10,335 bases of DNA from an uncultured bacterium (GCA_946479205.1 CAMLFJ010000062.1:1-10335); one strand, 5' to 3'. Positions 1 through 7,900 are shown, counted from the stretch's first letter. A program made the numbers and translations. Notes: generated from the sequence alone by a model not told the origin.

Positions 1-217
1 GTGACGGTCACGCACTCGTCCTCGAGCAGGCGGCGGCTCGACAGCTCGCGCCGGAGGCCAAACGCGGGCGGAGCCTTGGTCCGACGGCCGGCCACGAGGG
101 CCACCACCGCGGGGATCGCCACCACCGCGAGCTCGACGCGCCCGGTGAGCACGGCGAGGAAGAGCGCCCAGCCCACCACGGTCAGGAACGACACGTTCAG
201 CGCGGTCGGGCGCCAGG

Positions 218-221
<4 letters not shown>
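1..221 (-). CDS. DUF58 domain protein, N-terminal 73 codons only (runs off window)
   Basis: Only the start of this gene is present. It begins at a GTG (221-219) inside the stop of the MoxR gene, forming a GTGA overlap, and stays open to base 1. The visible product starts MTWRPTALNVSFL and has two closely spaced hydrophobic segments, about residues 9-25 and 30-44. A basic turn (GRRTK) and the start of a soluble part (LRRELSSRRLLEDECVTV) follow. This is the usual front end of DUF58 proteins: two N-terminal membrane helices, then a beta-rich stretch, then a von Willebrand A-like DUF58 domain. The defining DUF58 domain is outside the window, so the call rests on this N-terminus plus the position directly after moxR, which is very common for DUF58 genes. 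The expected role is as membrane-bound partner of the MoxR ATPase. The alternative is another membrane-anchored VWA-type protein. Confidence 0.75.
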
Positions 222-1170
<949 letters not shown>

Positions 1171-1174
<4 letters not shown>

Positions 1175-1632
1175 CGGCCGCCCTCCCGGCCGTCCTCGAT
1201 ATCCGTGATCACGCGACGCAGGTCGCCCAGGGTCGGTCCCCGGCCGAGGCGGGCGCGTGGCGGGACGAGCGGCCGTCCCGCGAGCGCGATCAGCCGCGGC
1301 CACATGATCCGCTCGAAGTGGCTCCGACTGCGGCGCGCGGCCCGCACGTCGTCCATCAGCTCCTCGAGCCGCAGCGGGACCGCGGGCGGGGTCCCCGGGC
1401 GCGCGAGCTCCTGCTCGAGCCGGGAGCCCTCTGCGCGCGCGAGCCGTGCCGCCACCGCGCCCCGGAGCTGCAGCAGCGCGACCCCGAGCACGAACGCCAC
1501 CGCCAGGCGCGCCACGAGGGTGCGCCACGGGGCCTCGACGAAGACGTACACCGGCACCGCCGCGAGCAGCACGACCCCGCCCAGCACGGCGCCGCGAATG
1601 GCCACGGGGGCGAGGAGCCGGTCACCGCGCAC
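1171..1632 (-). CDS. Small two-helix membrane protein of the MoxR cluster
   Basis: A 153-residue protein starting at GTG 1632, with AGGAGG at 1647-1642 (9-base spacing). Its start overlaps the end of the DUF4129 gene by 11 bases, and its stop overlaps the moxR start as GTGA. Two hydrophobic stretches (about residues 12-31 and 39-57) predict membrane helices. The rest is a basic, probably cytoplasmic tail with a helical stretch (LEELMDDVRAARRSRSHFERIMWPRLIALAG) and an acidic end (ITDIEDGREGGR). I cannot name a family. Small membrane proteins like this often sit between the DUF4129 and moxR genes, so I infer an accessory subunit of the same membrane complex. Codon use (GC-rich third positions) and the precise coupling to both neighbours support a real gene. 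Confidence 0.8.
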
Positions 1633-2536
1633 GGGCCGCGTCCTCCTCGAGGGCCGCGCCGATCTCGTCCAGGCAATCGCAGGCCGCGTCCCGCGCCTCC
1701 GGCTCCACCGGGTGGGCGCTGAATCGCGCGATCTCGAAGAGCGCGGTGAGGCGCCGCACCGGCGCCGCCGCCACCGGGAGCCGCGCGAGCGTGGTCCGCA
1801 TGAACTCGGCCGGCGTCTGCCACACCGCGCGCGGGGCCCGGGCCCCCGCGAGCGCGCGCTCGAAGCGGCCGTACGCGCGGATGATCGCGAGCCGCGCGTC
1901 GGGCTCGGTCCGCAGATCGGCCTGGATGTGCGCGAGGGTCTCGGCAATCGCGGGCGCGCGGGCCGGGCGCCCCCGCTCCGCCCACCACGTCTCGATCCGG
2001 TCGGCCAGCGCGACCAGGACCATCAGCGCGAAGATCCCGAGCGTGACCAGGACCAGTACCGCCGCGATCGCCAGGTCGAGCGAGGGGATCGAGGTGGGCG
2101 GCTTGTCGGCCAGGGTGAAGAGATCCAGGAGCCCCGCGATCGCCGCGAAGGCCTTCTCGATCGGCTGACCATCCGGCCCGGCCCAGCGCTGGACGAGATA
2201 CCAGCCCACCACCACCAGCAGGAGCGGGAGCAGGGCGACGAGCGCGGCCGCCCACGGCGCGAGGGGCCGCGGCGGCCGCGCGGGCCCCGGCGTTCCGTCG
2301 GTCGGGCGCCGGCGCTGCAGCGCCAGCAGGATGACCGCGGACAGGGCGAGCAGGCCGAGCACCAGCACCCGCACCACGTCCGGCAGCCGGATCACCACCT
2401 TCGCGCCGGGGGCGCCCGCGGGGGCGGGCACGGGGCCGACGGTCGCGGCCAGCACGAGCAGCAGGCCGGTGGCGATCACCGCGCCCGCGCCCAGCCGGAC
2501 GGGCACGCCGGAGCGAATCGGGGGCGGGATCGTCAT
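1622..2536 (-). CDS. DUF4129 domain membrane protein
   Basis: A 304-residue membrane protein if started at ATG 2536 (MTIPPPIRSGVPVRL). A TTG at 2575 would add 13 residues. Neither start has a clear Shine-Dalgarno site, and I prefer the ATG. Four hydrophobic helices are visible, at about residues 20-36, 55-74, 95-116 and 155-178. The C-terminal 110 residues carry the DUF4129 pattern: RLAIIRAYGRFERAL, then an aromatic/Pro stretch (AVWQTPAEFMRTTLARLP), then VRRLTALFEIARFSAHPV. DUF4129 proteins are usually encoded with moxR, DUF58 and often a transglutaminase-like gene, and the domain is thought to act beside the membrane in a protein or wall-maturation complex. This is the first gene of the overlapping cluster. 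No transglutaminase domain is fused to it. Confidence 0.85.
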   Translation of the reverse strand: MTIPPPIRSGVPVRLGAGAVIATGLLLVLAATVGPVPAPAGAPGAKVVIRLPDVVRVLVLGLLALSAVILLALQRRRPTDGTPGPARPPRPLAPWAAALVALLPLLLVVVGWYLVQRWAGPDGQPIEKAFAAIAGLLDLFTLADKPPTSIPSLDLAIAAVLVLVTLGIFALMVLVALADRIETWWAERGRPARAPAIAETLAHIQADLRTEPDARLAIIRAYGRFERALAGARAPRAVWQTPAEFMRTTLARLPVAAAPVRRLTALFEIARFSAHPVEPEARDAACDCLDEIGAALEEDAARAR

Positions 2537-2623
2537 GCCGCTGCGGATGATGCCGCCGTCGGGCGCCGCGGTCAACCGGTGGCTGCGGCTACCGCTGGCC
2601 GCTCGCCGGGCTTCCTCCGCGCA

Positions 2624-2911
2624 TCACGCCCGACCCATCCGGGCCTGCACATCGATGATCTCGTCCACGCTGGCCCCCATGTGGGAGAGGATCACCTGCC
2701 ACTGCGTCTTGGTGATCTCGTCGGTCCGGATCTCGGGCGGACCCAGCACGCGCGTGCCGAACGCGGCGAGCCACGCGGTCTTAAGGAGCGGGGTGTCGCG
2801 GTCGAATAGCTTGCCGAGGATGAAGCGTCCCCGACATTCGATCGAGGCTCCGCACGCCTTGTAGTCGCGTTCATCCCACAAGGCACTCAAGCCGAGCCCT
2901 CGCGCAGGCAT
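2624..2911 (-). CDS. Hypothetical 95-residue protein
   Basis: I do not recognise this protein. The ATG at 2911 lies 2 bases after the TAG of the preceding gene. There is no convincing Shine-Dalgarno site, so translation is probably coupled to that gene. The product is soluble with balanced composition, including two cysteines (C20, C26), an aromatic N-terminal part (LWDERDYKACG) and an amphipathic C-terminal half (TDEITKTQWQVILSHMGASVDEIIDVQARMG) that looks helical. Third codon positions are GC-rich from about codon 28 onward. The first 27 codons contain more A/T-ending codons (CCT, TTG, AGT, GAT, GAA, TGT), which may mark a younger or less constrained N-terminus. Balanced composition argues against a shadow frame, since shadows in this window are rich in R, P and A. 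It may be the last gene of the small-gene cassette or lead into the DUF4129 gene. Confidence 0.65.
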   Translation of the reverse strand: MPARGLGLSALWDERDYKACGASIECRGRFILGKLFDRDTPLLKTAWLAAFGTRVLGPPEIRTDEITKTQWQVILSHMGASVDEIIDVQARMGRA

Positions 2912-2913
2912 TG

Positions 2914-3408
2914 CTACCGGTTGGAGCGCCCCGCGGTCGTGCCCGTACGCTCCTTGTCGAGCTTGGCCTTGAGTCCCCGCTCCGCCTGTCCGATCGCGCC
3001 CTGCTTGGTCTTGCCCTCGAAGAGGGCGAAGAACGTGCCGGGGCCCGGACGACGTGGTTGCGCGTTGGCGCGGATGAAGTAGAGCTCGGCCACCACGCGG
3101 GTGGCCTCGGTCCGCACGATGATCGTGTACTTCACGTCCCCGTACGTCCGCTCGGGCAGGCGCTCGCGCACGACGGTGCCCGCCTCCCGCTGCTCGATCA
3201 CCTGCCGGATCCCGGCCTCGGCCTGCTTGAGCGCGGCGTCCGAGGTCTCGTCCACGATGGAGACCTCCGGGCCGGAGGGCGAGAGTCTCGCGTGCGCCTT
3301 GAACACGTTCTCCTCGATCGCTTCCAGCTCCAGGGTATAGGTCAACCCCTTGTAGGTCCGGTTGCCCATGAAGTGGCGCCGCGCCATCACTCGGTTCCTG
3401 CCCCCCAT
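2914..3408 (-). CDS. Protein with two tandem HicB-like repeats
   Basis: A 164-residue soluble protein. The ATG at 3408 has AGGAGA at 3420-3415 with a 6-base gap, a strong ribosome site. The sequence contains an internal duplication. Residues 17-75 and 87-153 both begin RTY, continue with YT at +7, pass through beta-strand-like segments, and end in a helix with matching anchors (ALKQAEAGI at 59-67 against AIGQAERGL at 138-146). Each unit has the strand-strand-strand-helix order of HicB/DUF1902-type partial RNase-H folds. This resemblance is by pattern and is not proven. HicB antitoxins normally have one such domain followed by a DNA-binding tail, and I see no HicA toxin nearby. The basic C-terminus (KAKLDKERTGTTAGRSNR) might bind nucleic acid. 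The upstream neighbour is the zinc-type gene 58 bases away, and the downstream 95-residue gene is 2 bases away. Function unknown. Confidence 0.82.
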   Translation of the reverse strand: MGGRNRVMARRHFMGNRTYKGLTYTLELEAIEENVFKAHARLSPSGPEVSIVDETSDAALKQAEAGIRQVIEQREAGTVVRERLPERTYGDVKYTIIVRTEATRVVAELYFIRANAQPRRPGPGTFFALFEGKTKQGAIGQAERGLKAKLDKERTGTTAGRSNR

Positions 3409-3466
3409 GATCGTTCTCCTCGCTCGGCCGCCTCGGCTGCCCGCATCGGTGATCGGCCGCCGGCCG

Positions 3467-3733
3467 TCACGCCCCCGCCCCGAGGCACGCCACCTTCTTG
3501 CGCGCGCACGCGGCGCAGACGGCGGCGGGCGCGTGGGTCAGCGGGTCGGGCGCCTTGAAGATCTCGTCCATCACCTCCACGACTTCCCGGGTCGTGTAGC
3601 TCCGGTCCAGGTGATCCTTGGCCATCTTGACCAGGCACCGCGAGCACAGGAACTTGCCCCGGCAATCACCCCGGAGGAGGCTGTCGACGACCCGCCGGAT
3701 GAAGTCTCCCCCCGTGAAGATCGTCGCGGTCAT
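3467..3733 (-). CDS. Small cysteine-rich, probable zinc-binding protein
   Basis: An 88-residue protein whose ATG (3733) directly follows the TGA of the preceding gene. AAGGAG at 3743-3738 lies 4 bases upstream, inside that gene. Five cysteines fall in two groups: C24, C30 and C33 (GDCRGKFLCSRCL) and C73, C76 and C83 in a CxxC plus one pattern near the C-terminus, with H41 and H67 as further possible ligands. The middle is a helical segment (TTREVVEVMDEIFKAPDPL). This layout suggests a small structural zinc site bringing the two ends together, as in treble-clef or zinc-ribbon proteins, but I recognise no family. Immediate coupling to the ribbon-helix-helix-like gene suggests a shared function, perhaps regulatory. 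Metal binding is inferred from cysteine spacing only. Confidence 0.8.
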   Translation of the reverse strand: MTATIFTGGDFIRRVVDSLLRGDCRGKFLCSRCLVKMAKDHLDRSYTTREVVEVMDEIFKAPDPLTHAPAAVCAACARKKVACLGAGA

Positions 3734-4024
3734 TCAGCTCCTTCGCCCGCTCGCCCGCACCCCGCTCCGGGCGCCCCGGGCCAGCGCGGCGGGCCGGCGG
3801 CCCCGGCTCCGGACCTCTCGCACCGCCCGCATCTGGACCTCGATGTTGGTCAGGAGGGGCCGGCCGCGCTCTCGGCGTAGCCCTTCGTCGATGAGCGCGC
3901 GCAGCACCATCTGCAGGCTCACCGGGCCCTTCAGCTTGGTCATCGCCTCGCCGGCGAACACACGCGCCCGGTCGAGGACGTCTTGGGGGAGAATGAGCAG
4001 GACCTTGGCTCTGTCCTCGAACAT
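3734..4024 (-). CDS. Ribbon-helix-helix-like small protein, probable DNA-binding regulator
   Basis: A 96-residue protein starting MFEDRAKVLLILP. I chose the ATG at 4024 because GGGAGGAGG (4038-4030) lies 5 bases upstream. An in-frame start 18 codons earlier (4078) lacks such a site. Residues 6-12 form a short beta strand (AKVLLIL), residues 14-26 a first helix (QDVLDRARVFAGE), and residues 36-52 a second helix (SLQMVLRALIDEGLRRE) opening with a serine. This is the order found in CopG/Arc/MetJ-type ribbon-helix-helix proteins, in which a dimer inserts its strand pair into the DNA major groove. The last 30 residues are arginine-rich and probably disordered. It is the first gene of the cassette and sits beside the AT-rich divergent gap, so autoregulation is plausible. 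Fold and role are inferred from pattern only. Confidence 0.75.
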   Translation of the reverse strand: MFEDRAKVLLILPQDVLDRARVFAGEAMTKLKGPVSLQMVLRALIDEGLRRERGRPLLTNIEVQMRAVREVRSRGRRPAALARGARSGVRASGRRS

Positions 4025-4081
4025 CGCCGCCTCCTCCCGAAACTCTGGCCGAACCCCTGGCAAGCATTCACGCGACAAGCG

Positions 4082-4130
4082 GGCAGGAATATACGTTGTT
4101 GTTGTTATTTAAGTTATATCATACATGCAT
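4082..4130. promoter_or_regulatory. AT-rich divergent promoter region with (GTT)4 tract
   Basis: This is the most AT-rich patch of the window and lies between the ribbon-helix-helix-like gene (minus) and the 52-residue gene (plus). On the minus strand TATATT (4093-4088) matches the -10 consensus at 5 of 6 positions and would leave a leader of about 57 bases, but no good -35 box is present. On the plus strand TTGTTG (4099-4104) and TACATG (4122-4127) are separated by 17 bases, a weak pair. The patch includes four GTT units (4095-4106) and a GTTAT-TTAA-GTTAT direct repeat (4105-4118). A repressor site here is possible but not shown. Confidence 0.45.
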
Positions 4131-4187
4131 GGTGCCCGGCAATCCGGTGGCCTCTCCGTTCGACGGTCTCGCCGCGCTCGAGGAGCG

Positions 4188-4193
4188 AGGAGG
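4188..4193 (+). promoter_or_regulatory. Ribosome binding site fixing a GTG start
   Basis: AGGAGG is followed by 7 bases and then GTG at 4201. It decides the start of the 52-residue gene. Upstream in-frame starts at 4096 and 4129 have no comparable site and lie in the AT-rich promoter patch. Confidence 0.7.
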
Positions 4194-4200
4194 GAGCGCC

Positions 4201-4359
4201 GTGGACCCGCAGGGACAACCCAAGTTCGTGCAGATCACCACCACGGTCGCCCCGATGTCGCCCACCCTGCTCTACGCCCTCGACTCCGCCGGCAGCGTGT
4301 GGCTCTTCAACTTCGCCAAGAAGAAGTGGGGCCGCCTCTCCAACGATCGAGAGATCTAG
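4201..4359 (+). CDS. Small hypothetical protein (52 residues) with a single blade-like motif
   Basis: The GTG start has AGGAGG 7 bases upstream and the frame closes with TAG at 4357-4359. The product has a compact strand-rich pattern: KFVQITTTVAP, then TLLYALDSAGSVWLFNF, then KKKWGRLSNDREI. The order 'YALDS-G-VW-F/Y-....-KW-L' resembles one blade of tectonin- or WD-type beta-propellers, but a single unit cannot form a propeller, so the protein may self-assemble or bind a partner. I recall similar free-standing proteins of about 50 residues as hypotheticals in environmental GC-rich bacteria, but cannot verify this. It stands alone, divergent from the small-gene cassette and convergent with the cold-shock gene, with a shared terminator just downstream. 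Function unknown. Confidence 0.75.
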   Translation: MDPQGQPKFVQITTTVAPMSPTLLYALDSAGSVWLFNFAKKKWGRLSNDREI

Positions 4360-4374
4360 ACCCGCCCGAACGCG

Positions 4375-4415
4375 AAAAAGGCCGGGCCCCCCGAAGGGGA
4401 CCCGGCCTTCCGTTT
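4375..4415. terminator. Bidirectional intrinsic terminator
   Basis: The arms at 4378-4391 and 4396-4409 (AAGGCCGGG...CCCGGCCTT) form a stem of about 14 base pairs with one mismatch and a small loop. On the plus strand it is followed by TTCCGTTT. On the minus strand it is followed by a run of five T's (the complement of 4375-4379). It lies between the ends of two convergent genes and can serve both. Confidence 0.85.
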
Positions 4416-4430
4416 GACGCGGGGTTCTCG

Positions 4431-4631
4431 TCAGGCCTTCCGAACGTTCGCGGCCTGGAGCCCCTTCGGGCCCTTGGTCACTTCGAACTCGACCTTGTCG
4501 CCCTCGGCCAGACTCTTGAAGCCCTGGGCCTGAATGGCGTTGAAATGCACGAAGACGTCCTCGCCACCCTCCTGGGTGATGAAGCCGTAACCCTTCGCAT
4601 CGTTGAACCACTTGACCGTGCCCTGTGCCAT
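4431..4631 (-). CDS. cspA: Cold-shock protein, CspA family
   Basis: A 66-residue single-domain cold-shock protein starting [18 protein letters not shown]. It is a five-stranded OB-fold RNA/DNA chaperone that melts secondary structure in mRNA at low temperature or during general stress. Both nucleic-acid-binding motifs are intact: RNP1 (KGYGFI, residues 13-18) and RNP2 (VFVHF, 27-31), and W8, F9 and F17 supply surface aromatics. The C-terminal half ([23 protein letters not shown]) is typical, and the length matches the family. AGAGGT (4644-4639) precedes the ATG by 7 bases. The gene is monocistronic, bounded by a terminator downstream and its own promoter and long structured leader upstream. 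I recognise the family confidently. The paralogue letter is not assignable, and cold induction is inferred from the leader rather than shown. Confidence 0.97.
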   Translation of the reverse strand: MAQGTVKWFNDAKGYGFITQEGGEDVFVHFNAIQAQGFKSLAEGDKVEFEVTKGPKGLQAANVRKA

Positions 4632-4806
4632 TGAACCGACCTCTTATTCTGAGGCTTTCGCCTCGGTGAAACCCCACCACCATGGCGGGGGTGCCCTCCA
4701 GGAGTGGAGGGCAAACAAAAACGCCGAGCGGTCGATACCCGCGCGGCGTTAGTCGCGAATCGTCTTCGTCTGCTTGCTGTGACCGAAAGCCGGGTGAATC
4801 AGCACC
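4632..4806 (-). promoter_or_regulatory. Long hairpin-rich 5' leader of the cold-shock gene
   Basis: If transcription starts about 7 bases past the -10 box, the leader is about 175 bases, close to the length known for E. coli cspA. It contains three successive inverted repeats. The first is a perfect 8-pair stem (4693-4700 with 4705-4712, 4-base loop), followed by an ACCCC/GGGGT stem (4671-4675 with 4688-4692). The third is a perfect 5-pair stem capped by a GAAA tetraloop in the minus-strand RNA (4651-4664), ending 6 bases before the AGAGGT ribosome site. A U-rich stretch lies just upstream of the first stem. By analogy with cspA this may be a thermosensing leader controlling stability and translation. 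No classical cold-box sequence was recognised. Confidence 0.6.
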
Positions 4807-4812
4807 GCAGTC

Positions 4813-4841
4813 AATGTACAGGCCCCGCGCTCCGCTGTCAA
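4813..4841 (-). promoter_or_regulatory. Sigma-70 promoter of the cold-shock gene
   Basis: On the minus strand a perfect -35 box TTGACA (4841-4836) is separated by exactly 17 bases from TACATT (4818-4813), which matches the -10 consensus at 4 of 6 positions. It points at the cold-shock gene. It is the clearest promoter in the window. Confidence 0.8.
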
Positions 4842-4848
4842 GAACTAC

Positions 4849-4887
4849 CTCATGAGTCCGGTCATGTGCCTCATATGATGGTACATT
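4849..4887. promoter_or_regulatory. Paired 8-base palindromes between divergent promoters, with a possible weak promoter for the glucan synthase
   Basis: CTCATGAG (4849-4856) and TCATATGA (4871-4878) are perfect 8-base palindromes with centres 22 bases apart, about two helix turns. Both are preceded by a C and share CCTCAT at their left edges. They lie just upstream of the cold-shock -35 box and 47 or more bases before the glucan synthase start. TATGAT (4874-4879) and TACATT (4882-4887) could act as plus-strand -10 boxes, but no good -35 box fits either. A dimeric regulator binding here could affect both genes. This is inferred from symmetry alone. Confidence 0.35.
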
Positions 4888-4924
4888 TGATCCCAGATGC
4901 GGACCTCGGGGGGTTGAAGGCCAC

Positions 4925-7900
4925 GTGCAACTCCGAGACTTCCGCTCGCCTGCCGCCGCCTCGCCCCTCACCCGAGAATCCCAGGAGCCCATCCGCGCCG
5001 AGCTCCTGAGCCCCGAGCGCCTGGAGGAACTCGCGGAGCGCGTCGCGACCCGGCCGGTCCAGCCTGGCGGCGTCTCCGTCCGTCTCCTCTCGCCCCACGT
5101 GCGCGACAGCGGGCGGGTCCTGCTGCAGTGCTACCGGGAGATCGCCGCGGTGATCCGCGAGGAAGGGGGCATCACCCCCGCCGCGGAATGGTTCGTCGAC
5201 AACTACCACGTCGCGGACGAGGTGATACGGCAGGTCCGCGAGGACCTCCCGCGCGGGTTCTACCGCCAGCTGCCCAAGCTCGCGGAGGACCCGCTGCAGG
5301 GCTATCCTCGCGTCCTCGGCCTCGCCTGGGATTTCGTCGCGCACACCGACAGCCGATTCGACCCCGAGACGCTCCAGCGCTTCGTCCGGCGATTCCAGCG
5401 CGTGCAGCCCCTGACCATCGGCGAGCTGTGGGCCATCCCGATCGCGCTCCGGCTCGTGCTCGTGGAGAACCTGCGGCGGCTCGCCCAGCGCATCGTGAAC
5501 AGCCGGGCCGCGCGGCTCGGGGCCGACGCGCTGGCCGACGAGCTGCTCGGGCTCGGCGGGCGGACCCGGCGCCCGCTCGCCTTCCAGCGGCTCGAGGCCG
5601 CGCGATTGTCGCCCGCCTTCATGGTGAACCTCGTGCAGCGGCTGCGCGAGCAGGACCCGGAGTCCACCCCCGCGCTGCGGTGGCTCGACGAGCACCTCGC
5701 CGCCGTGGGCACGTCCGCCGACGCGCTCGTGCAGCTCGAGCACCAGAACCAGGCGGCCATGAACGTGACCGTCCGCAACGTGATCACGAGCATGCGGATG
5801 ATGGCGCCCTTCGACTGGGCCGCCTTCTTCGAGAGCGTCAGTCTCGTCGACGGCGTGCTCCGCGCGGACCGTCACTTCCGGGCGATGGACTTCGCGACCC
5901 GCGACCAGTACCGCCACGCGATCGAGGATCTCGCCCGGCGCGCCGGACGGTCCGAGCTCGAGGTCGCCCGGCTGGTGATGGCGCACGCCCGCCGCGCCGC
6001 CGCGGACCTCCCGCGCACCGATGCGGCCCCCGAGGCGCGCTCGACCGATCCCGGCTACTACCTGCTCGCCGAGGGCCGCCCCGCGCTCGAGGCCGAGATC
6101 GGGTACCGCGCTCCCGCGAGCGAGCGGTTTCTCCGCCTGTCGCTGTCCCGCGCGACGCCGGGCTACCTGACGACCATCGCGATTGTGACCGGTCTCCTCC
6201 TGACTCTCCCCCTCCTGGCCGGGCACATCGCGGGCATGGGTCTCCGCCCCCTGGCCCTGCTCGGACTCCTCGCGGTGATCCCGGCCTCCGACCTCGCGCT
6301 CGCCCTCATCAATCGCGCGATCATGGACCTGATCGGCCCGACTCCGCTCCCGCGCCTCGAGCTGGCCCAGGGCGTGCCGGCGGGCATGCGAACCCTCGTG
6401 GTGGTGCCGACCCTGCTGACCAGCGCCGCCGAGATCGAGGAGCACATCAATCACCTGGAGATCCACTTCCTCGCCAATCCGGACGGGCACGTCCACTTCG
6501 TCCTGCTCTCGGACTGGAAGGACTCGGCCACCGAACATCTGCCGGAGGACGATGGGCTCCTCGCGCTGGCCACCGGGGGCATCGCCCGGCTCAACGCGCG
6601 CAACGGGCCGGCGCCTTCCGGCGGCGCGCGCTTCCTCCTGCTCCATCGCGGGCGAGCCTGGAACGCGCGCGAGGGAACCTGGATGGGCTGGGAGCGCAAG
6701 CGCGGGAAGCTCGAGCAGCTCAACCATCTCCTGACCGGCATCGCTCCACCCGCCTCCGCGGCGCCCGGCCCGGTGGGCGACGTGCCCGCGGGAGTCCGCT
6801 ACGTGATCACCCTCGACGCCGACACGCGCCTGCCGCGCGGCGCGGTCAATCGTCTGGTCGGGACGATGGCCCATCCCCTCAACCGCCCGGTCTTCGACCC
6901 TCGCGCGGGCCGGGTGGTGGACGGCTACGCGATCCTCCAGCCCAGGATCACGCCGACGATCCCCCTGGATCGAGAGCGGTCGCTCTTCCAGCGGATCTTC
7001 TCCGGGCCGGCGGGCATCGATCCCTACGCCACCGCGACCTCCGACGTCTACCAGGACCTCTTCGGCGAGGGCTCCTACACCGGCAAGGGCATCTACGACG
7101 TGGCCGCATTCACCGCGGCCCTCGAGGACCGCGTCCCCGAGAACACGCTTCTGAGCCACGATCTCTTCGAGGGCATCTTCGCCCGCGCGGGACTCGTCAC
7201 CGACGTGGAGCTCTTCGAGGAGTTCCCCACCGACTACGAGGTGGCCGCCGGCCGCCAGCACCGGTGGGCACGCGGGGACTGGCAGCTCCTCCCGTGGATC
7301 ATCCGGGGCAACCGCCGCCGCTCGGGGGGGCGGGCGACGTGGATCCCGCTCGTCGGCCTGTGGAAGATCATCGACAACCTCCGCCGGACCTTGTCGGCGC
7401 CGGCCGCCGGGCTCACCCTCATCGTCGGCTGGCTCCTCCCTCACGGCCTCCCGCTCGTGTGGACCGTGTTCGTGCTCGCGACGATCGCGCTCCCGGCCCT
7501 CCTCCCCGTGTTCGACGAGATCATCCCCAAGCGGTCGGGCATCTCCAAGCGGACCCACCTCCGCAGCGTCGGACGGACCTTCACGATCGCGGCCTCCCAG
7601 ATCGCCCTCGGCCTCACCTTCCTGGCTCACCAGGCGTGGCTCATGGCCGACGCGATCGGTCGGACGCTGCTGCGCCTCTACGTCACCCGCCGTCGGCTGC
7701 TCGAGTGGACCACCGCGGCCCAGACCAAGTCCGATCTCTCGCGTGACATCACCGGCGCGTATCGGCGCATGGCCGGGGCGATCATCGTCGCCGCGGCCAC
7801 CGCCGTCCTCGTCGCGCGGCTGCGGCCGAGCAGCGCCGCGCTGGCCGCGCCCTTCCTCCTCCTCTGGAGCCTCTCCCCGGCGGTGGCGCGCTGGGTCAGC

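Noticed and set aside
3409..3466. The GGCCG-rich inverted repeat between the 88- and 164-residue genes as a terminator
   Set aside because: The stem is short, and no T-run follows it on the minus strand. The genes are probably co-transcribed.
4693..4720. The 8-pair hairpin followed by an A-rich stretch as a terminator
   Set aside because: On the plus strand it is followed by A's, and on the minus strand the T's precede the stem, so neither direction fits an intrinsic terminator. It fits a leader hairpin.
4114..4992. A 292-codon minus-strand frame across the cold-shock gene
   Set aside because: It would cover the clear CspA frame, the terminator and the promoter. It has no ribosome site or domain.
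5128..7746. An 872-codon plus-strand frame within the glucan synthase
   Set aside because: It is out of frame with the GT84 motifs and is R/P/A-rich, typical of a +1 shadow.
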